Below, one piece after another: positions 4,467 to 7,615 of a stretch of 7,615 nucleotides of DNA. The notes under the pieces were generated by a model that searched no databases, was not told the origin of the DNA, and saw only the letters and a program-made list of their open reading frames with translations. The position numbers and the translations under genes were made by a program. How positions within the stretch are numbered: position 1 is the first letter of the stretch; each line of letters starts with the position of its first letter. This DNA is from Clostridiales bacterium (lineage in GTDB: Bacteria > Bacillota > Clostridia > WRLR01), in assembly GCA_031263625.1 (NCBI GenBank), contig JAISFK010000189.1, forward strand, positions 1 through 7,615, given 5' to 3'.

Positions 4467-6800
4467 CTATTCGACGAGTATGCCGATTTTGTCGAGATCC
4501 GGCGCCCAGTCGTCGTGATAGAACCTGATGGCGTTGGCCCCGCTGTCCAGCGGCATCGAGGTGCCGTATATCCTCACAACGTCAAAGCTCCCCGAGTCAA
4601 GCCCGATTTTCAGGAGGACGCCCGGCCCGCCGTTCACGCTGCAGCGGATCCATCTCTCGCTTGCCGTCAGATAGTACAGCCTGACCTTGTATTCGCCCGC
4701 CGCCGGCACTGTCACGGAAAACACAATCTCGCCCGCGAAGCCCAGATGGCCGACCTTTTTGCCGCCCGAGCAGTTGGCGCAAGCCTGGACGGCCGCCGCG
4801 CCGATCAACTCGGCGTCCTCGGCCTCGTAGGGCGTGTAGGGGTCGGCGGGCATGGCCGGCACTGTCGCCTTGGAGAGCAGGATGGCGCATCCGCCGCCTT
4901 TTAGCATGGGAATCGACAGAGTCGTGGAGGAATCCGCCACGGCGATCTCCTTGTCAAGAAACTCGGGCGCCGAACCGTCTTTGTAGATATACGCGCTGTA
5001 GCTGCCCGCCTCCAGGCCCAGGCAGGAAAGCTGAATTTCCGCTGTTCCCGCGCTGTCGGTAATAGCGCCGACATACCAGTCCGCGCCGTTGCGCCGCGCT
5101 ATAATGGCATAGTTGCCGGGAAAGCCGCCGAGCACCAGCGTTTCGTCCCAGGATGCGGGAACGGCGCACAGAAGTTCAGCGCCTTTCCAAACCCTGTAAA
5201 CGTCGATGGAGTCGGCATAGTTCTGGATTCTCGACTCAAAAACTATGGACAGGGCCAGCTGGTGGGCCTGCGTCGTGTTTTTGTTCCCGTTGCTGAGCGC
5301 TACGGGCGTGTAGTCCATGGAGCCGAGCACGTTCCTGGAGAACGGCAGGACGCAGTTATGGTAGGCGGTGGGCGCCGGCGGCCAGTATAGTTTGTAGTGC
5401 TCCGCGCCCAAAACCGCTTCCGAGCCGATTACGTTCGGCCAGGTCCTGTTTTCCCCTCCCGGCTTTGTCGCGTTGTGGAAAAAAACCATCAATCCCAGCT
5501 CCGCGCAGTAGTCGGCCGTCGCCTCGAGGAAGCTCATTCCAACCTGCGAGTCGTTTTGCGTCATGTCAATCTTCAGCCCCGCGACGCCCCAGCCCGCCCA
5601 CTTCCTGATGTTCATCCTGCTCGCGCCGTAGGGCGTGTGAACATAGGGGCTTCCCCATATGAAAATCCCGATGCCCTTTGGCGCCGCGTATTCGCATAGT
5701 TCGGCAACGGAGCCGTCAGTCCATTTTGCCCATCCTGCGTCAACCGTCACATACTCCCAGCCCATGGATGCGGCAAAATCTACGTATTCCTTCTGGCGGG
5801 CGCACGAGAAAATTACGCCCCGATATCCCTCGGGGACGCCGGGGTCGCCAAAATAGTCCTCGCTCCACCATGACCACGCCGCCCTGCCAGGCCGTATCCA
5901 GCTCGTGTCGGCAATCTTCGGCGCGGGGTTCAAATTCTCCGCCAGCGTCGAATTCACAAGCTCATTCAGGCTACCGGCAATAATCGCGGCCCTGAACGGC
6001 GTCTGGAACGGCAGGGCGACCTCAAGCCTGTCGCCATACGCGGACTGATCCGCAGCGTAGCTGAACTGCATGTGCCCCCCGGCGCTCCCTTTGAGGACGG
6101 ACGGGCAGTATGTGCCGTCGGCATTGTACACGCTGGCTTCTGTGAGTAGCGCCCAGACGGCGCCGCCGTTGATTGACGCGAGAAACGGCATAGTCACCTC
6201 GGCGCCGGCCAGCGACGCAGGGTCGTAGTATTGCCAGAACCCCTCGTATGTGTTGACCCACGGGTGCCCCCAGCCGCCCGTGCCGTCGGGGAGGCGGCAT
6301 TCAGTGTATTCTTTTTCGACATTGGCGGCGCCTGGGCCGGGGATGCGGTATCGGAACGCGATCCCGTCGTCATAGGCCCTTATGATGATTTTGAGCGGCC
6401 GCGAGTCTTTTTGCACGACATATTCCCTCTGCACGGCGTTGTCGACATAGACGCTTTTTTTGCCGCCAGGAATGGAATACGTGTTGTTCCATGACGTCAC
6501 CTCGGTGGAAACGAAAGCCATGCCGTCATAGAAGTCCGTGTCGCCCGTCTTTATGCCCAGGCTGGAAGGCTCGATGACGGCGATGGAGCCGACTTGGGTG
6601 GCAGGGCCAGCAGAGCCGGTAGCGCCGACAGAGCTAGCAACGCCGGTGGGGCCAGCAACGCTGGCTTTGTCCACCCTGTAGAACAGCCGGCCGCCGTCCT
6701 CGATGTAAATCGTGAGCGACAGCAGCCCGTTGGGCGAAACCGTCACGCAAAGATCCGAGCGCCCGCCCGCCGGTTCAGGCAAACTGTGAGGCATTTTCAT
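4467..6800 (-). CDS. Glycoside hydrolase family 97, retaining type, with C-terminal CBM35-like domain
   Basis: Predicted to hydrolyse terminal alpha-linked sugars, most likely alpha-galactosides (777 residues from ATG 6800). An N-terminal beta-sandwich (about 14-290) leads to a (beta/alpha)8 barrel marked by GRAAWSWW at 305-312, VDAGW at 353-357 and AGLKIDM with Asp412. Glu467 in GAEHYK lies 55 residues after Asp412, the same spacing as the nucleophile Asp415 and acid/base Glu470 of the retaining Bacteroides GH97 alpha-galactosidase. The Asp in LKIDM argues against the inverting SusB type. A C-terminal barrel-associated beta domain is followed by a CBM35/CBM6-like carbohydrate-binding module at about 658-777 (YEAEDAEL, CSGGKKVG, APDLDKIGI). 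AGGGGAG at 6810-6804 favours ATG 6800 or ATG 6794 over the upstream GTG 6836, which lacks a ribosome site. No signal peptide is visible, so a cytoplasmic location is inferred. It converges on the importer operon. The exact substrate is uncertain. Confidence 0.93.
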   Translation of the reverse strand: MKMPHSLPEPAGGRSDLCVTVSPNGLLSLTIYIEDGGRLFYRVDKASVAGPTGVASSVGATGSAGPATQVGSIAVIEPSSLGIKTGDTDFYDGMAFVSTEVTSWNNTYSIPGGKKSVYVDNAVQREYVVQKDSRPLKIIIRAYDDGIAFRYRIPGPGAANVEKEYTECRLPDGTGGWGHPWVNTYEGFWQYYDPASLAGAEVTMPFLASINGGAVWALLTEASVYNADGTYCPSVLKGSAGGHMQFSYAADQSAYGDRLEVALPFQTPFRAAIIAGSLNELVNSTLAENLNPAPKIADTSWIRPGRAAWSWWSEDYFGDPGVPEGYRGVIFSCARQKEYVDFAASMGWEYVTVDAGWAKWTDGSVAELCEYAAPKGIGIFIWGSPYVHTPYGASRMNIRKWAGWGVAGLKIDMTQNDSQVGMSFLEATADYCAELGLMVFFHNATKPGGENRTWPNVIGSEAVLGAEHYKLYWPPAPTAYHNCVLPFSRNVLGSMDYTPVALSNGNKNTTQAHQLALSIVFESRIQNYADSIDVYRVWKGAELLCAVPASWDETLVLGGFPGNYAIIARRNGADWYVGAITDSAGTAEIQLSCLGLEAGSYSAYIYKDGSAPEFLDKEIAVADSSTTLSIPMLKGGGCAILLSKATVPAMPADPYTPYEAEDAELIGAAAVQACANCSGGKKVGHLGFAGEIVFSVTVPAAGEYKVRLYYLTASERWIRCSVNGGPGVLLKIGLDSGSFDVVRIYGTSMPLDSGANAIRFYHDDWAPDLDKIGILVE
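6585..6656 (-). repeat. Low-complexity insertion in the GH97 N-terminal domain
   Basis: Residues 49-72 of the GH97 protein are built almost only from Ala, Gly, Ser, Thr, Val and Pro (AGPTGVASSVGATGSAGPAT and four more). The DNA shows imperfect repetition of GCCGGT, GGGCCAGCA and AGCAACGC blocks. It sits between the early strand ending LFYRVDK and the conserved VIEPSSLGI segment, where family members normally have a short turn. It is probably an expanded surface loop that keeps the frame. Confidence 0.6.
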
Positions 6801-6979
6801 CCACTCCCCTCGCGCCGTCGCAACGGCGGCAAACACTTTGGGCCACCGCTTGGATCAGGGCCTGGGCCGCCGCTTGGGCTAGGGCATGGGCCAGCGCATG
6901 GATCGTTGCCTGCGTTCCCGCCCGCGCCTATGCTCGCGCTCGCGCCCGCGCTGGCCAAAAGTCCAAGCCATCGCCGCAT
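6797..6979 (-). CDS. Doubtful short ORF with signal-peptide-like start
   Basis: This 60-codon frame encodes MRRWLGLLASAGASASIGAG, which looks like a basic n-region and weak hydrophobic core. A Gly/Pro/Cys-rich stretch made by the 24-bp repeat follows, with LRRREGSG at the end. Its TGA overlaps the GH97 ATG at 6800 as ATGA, which would allow translational coupling. It has no recognisable ribosome site and no known domain. It could be a chance frame in GC-rich DNA, a small coupled peptide, or a signal-peptide exon-like piece separated from GH97 by a one-base frameshift. I rate real coding as less likely than not. Confidence 0.2.
   Translation of the reverse strand: MRRWLGLLASAGASASIGAGGNAGNDPCAGPCPSPSGGPGPDPSGGPKCLPPLRRREGSG
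6839..6910. repeat. 24-bp imperfect tandem repeat upstream of GH97
   Basis: TGGGCC(A/G)(C/G)CGC(T/A)TGG begins at 6839, 6863 and 6887, three units spaced exactly 24 bp, with diverged GC-rich sequence continuing in the same phase to about 6956. It lies in the probable 5' leader of the GH97 mRNA. Units 1 and 2 differ at about five of 24 positions and unit 3 is more diverged. Confidence 0.75.
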
Positions 6980-6987
6980 TCGCGATC

Positions 6988-6996
6988 ATTGTATCA
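6988..6996 (-). promoter_or_regulatory. Candidate extended -10 promoter for GH97
   Basis: On the - strand, TGATACAAT provides a TACAAT -10 box (6993-6988) with the TG extension, which can compensate for a poor -35. No good -35 is seen at 16-18 bp, where there is instead a small palindrome GCCGCTGCGGC (7001-7011). Transcription would begin near 6981, leaving a leader of about 180 bases before ATG 6800. A promoter that relies on an activator bound to the CTCAA iterons upstream is plausible. Confidence 0.4.
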
Positions 6997-7039
6997 CCGC
7001 GCCGCTGCGGCAGCCATAACGCATTTCATGGATATATGC

Positions 7040-7089
7040 CTCAAAACGACTCAAACTATTCTCAAGGCTATTCTCAAAACTATTCTCAA
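7040..7089. promoter_or_regulatory. Helically spaced CTCAA iterons
   Basis: CTCAA starts at 7040, 7050, 7061, 7073 and 7085, spacings of 10, 11, 12 and 12 bp. The last three are part of perfect CTATTCTCAA units with a 12-bp period (7056, 7068, 7080). The array lies about 60-110 bp upstream of the predicted GH97 start, a usual position for activator sites. The array also follows the terminator of the preceding - strand operon, so it belongs to the GH97 upstream region. The cognate protein is unknown. Confidence 0.55.
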
Positions 7090-7095
7090 ATAGAT

Positions 7096-7118
7096 CCCGC
7101 CCAAAATCTTTGGGCGGG
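7096..7118 (-). terminator. Terminator of the small - strand operon
   Basis: A perfect 10-bp stem CCCGCCCAAA (7096-7105) with TTTGGGCGGG (7109-7118) encloses the loop ATC. It lies 27 bases past the stop of the TIGR04076-like gene on the - strand. The tail read on that strand, ATCTATTTGAG, is only moderately T-rich, but the stem is very stable. Confidence 0.65.
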
Positions 7119-7145
7119 CGGCGGAAAATAGTGTTTGCTGTCGCC

Positions 7146-7469
7146 CTACATCGCGGGGCCCCTCTCCAGCAGGAAGCTGACCGGCCTCAAGCCGTCCGTG
7201 CAGCAGCACACCCACTTGTTTTCGTCCTTCGTGTACGGGGCGAACGTCCCGCCCCGGCTGATGGCGAGGGCGTAGCTCCAGATATTCTGCCACGCCTCGG
7301 CGCAGAAGCCCTCCGGGCAGGACAAAAAGCCGTCCGCCACAAATTCTTGCCCGTCGCTGAACACGGGGCAGGCGCCGAAAGACTTCCCGTCCGCGAGGTA
7401 TTTTTCCGCCAGATCCGCGTAGCACTCCCTCCTGATGACCGTAATTTTCACCTTGTACATCGTTCCCAT
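7146..7469 (-). CDS. TIGR04076-like small Cys-rich protein
   Basis: A 107-residue protein of unknown biochemical role. It starts MGTMYKVKITVIRRECYADL. It has the family-like segments CPVFSDGQEF, LSCPEGFCAEAW, SYALAISRGG and CCCTDGLRPVSF, which place it by recollection with the TIGR04076 family found mostly in anaerobic Bacillota and archaea. The several conserved-looking cysteines suggest metal or redox chemistry, but this is inference. ATG 7469 was chosen because GGGAGGG at 7484-7478 precedes it by eight bases; the longer frame from 7520 adds a segment without support, and ATG 7460 is a second possibility. It follows the flavoprotein gene by 38 bases on the same strand, so the two are probably cotranscribed and ended by the hairpin at 7096-7118. 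Confidence 0.8.
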   Translation of the reverse strand: MGTMYKVKITVIRRECYADLAEKYLADGKSFGACPVFSDGQEFVADGFLSCPEGFCAEAWQNIWSYALAISRGGTFAPYTKDENKWVCCCTDGLRPVSFLLERGPAM

Positions 7470-7507
7470 GGCATAAGCCCTCCCAAAAATAAGATAAAAA
7501 GCCCGCG

Positions 7508-7615
7508 CTACAGGCGGCACGCCGCGTCATAGCCGTCGTGCATGGCGCCGAGCACCTGCCCGACGGCGCGGCAGTCGCCTATGGCGCAAAAGTCGTCCGT
7601 GCAGCCGCGAAAAGC
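7508..7615 (-). CDS. C-terminal fragment of an FAD/NAD(P)-dependent oxidoreductase
   Basis: Only the last 35 codons are inside the window; the gene enters from the right edge. The tail contains FCAIGDC followed by a GAMHDGYDAA helix. This AIGD motif binds the FAD ribityl chain at the C-terminus of two-dinucleotide-binding-fold flavoproteins. The Cys after AIGD and the short helix end resemble the old-yellow-enzyme-type 2-enoate/2,4-dienoyl-CoA reductases and related NADH:flavin oxidoreductases, where IGDC followed by an AI.EGY.AA helix is common. The fragment is too short to name the substrate. It probably heads the operon with the TIGR04076-like gene. Confidence 0.65.
   Translation of the reverse strand, partial: AFRGCTDDFCAIGDCRAVGQVLGAMHDGYDAACRL

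Noticed and set aside
7040..7089. CRISPR array or replication iterons
   Set aside because: The units are only 5-10 bp with 10-12 bp spacing, with no spacers, cas genes or replication initiator nearby.
7110..7532. + strand frame opposite the small TIGR04076-like gene
   Set aside because: The - strand gene has a ribosome site, family motifs and a terminator; this frame has none of these.

Overview
The window looks like part of a GC-rich Bacillota chromosome (Clostridia or a Paenibacillus relative; I cannot decide which). The reasons are strong AAGGAGG-type ribosome binding sites, an LplB/YtcP/YtcQ-type sugar ABC transporter without its own ATPase, a TIGR04076-type protein, and the tail of a flavin-dependent enoate-reductase-like enzyme. 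No replication, phage, CRISPR, tRNA or rRNA gene is visible.

Layout. Positions 1-190 are a GC-rich upstream region with a strong hairpin and a good sigma-A-type promoter. Positions 191-4277 on the + strand hold a three-gene carbohydrate importer: two membrane permeases (315-1241 and 1332-2222) and a substrate-binding lipoprotein (start near 2454, end 4277). Positions 4278-4466 separate convergent genes and carry a 9-bp tandem repeat and two hairpins, both oriented to terminate the - strand gene. Positions 4467-6800 on the - strand encode a glycoside hydrolase family 97 enzyme of the retaining (alpha-galactosidase-like) type with a C-terminal CBM35-like domain. Positions 6801-7145 are its upstream region, with a 24-bp tandem repeat, a signal-peptide-like short ORF, an extended -10 promoter and helically spaced CTCAA iterons. 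Positions 7146-7615 on the - strand hold a small TIGR04076-like gene and the 3' end of a flavoprotein gene, probably one operon.

The most unusual structure is a roughly 105-bp element present twice in opposite orientation, at 191-295 and 2265-2368, about 95% identical. It exactly brackets the two permease genes and lies just upstream of the ribosome binding sites of the first permease and of the binding protein. Each copy is tiled end to end by two hairpins and ends in TATACT...AGTATA. The two 5' leaders are therefore complementary, and a transcript through the whole operon could fold into a long double strand that loops out both permease genes. Whether this is a MITE-like mobile repeat, an RNA processing device, an invertible segment or a mixture cannot be decided from sequence alone.

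Working model. The importer brings oligosaccharides into the cell, and the GH97 enzyme, which has no clear signal peptide, could remove alpha-linked galactose or a similar sugar inside. The energising ATPase would be a shared MsmX-type protein encoded elsewhere. A second theme is frequent short tandem repetition (9, 9, 12 and 24 bp units) and low-complexity Gly/Ala/Ser/Pro insertions in and around these genes.
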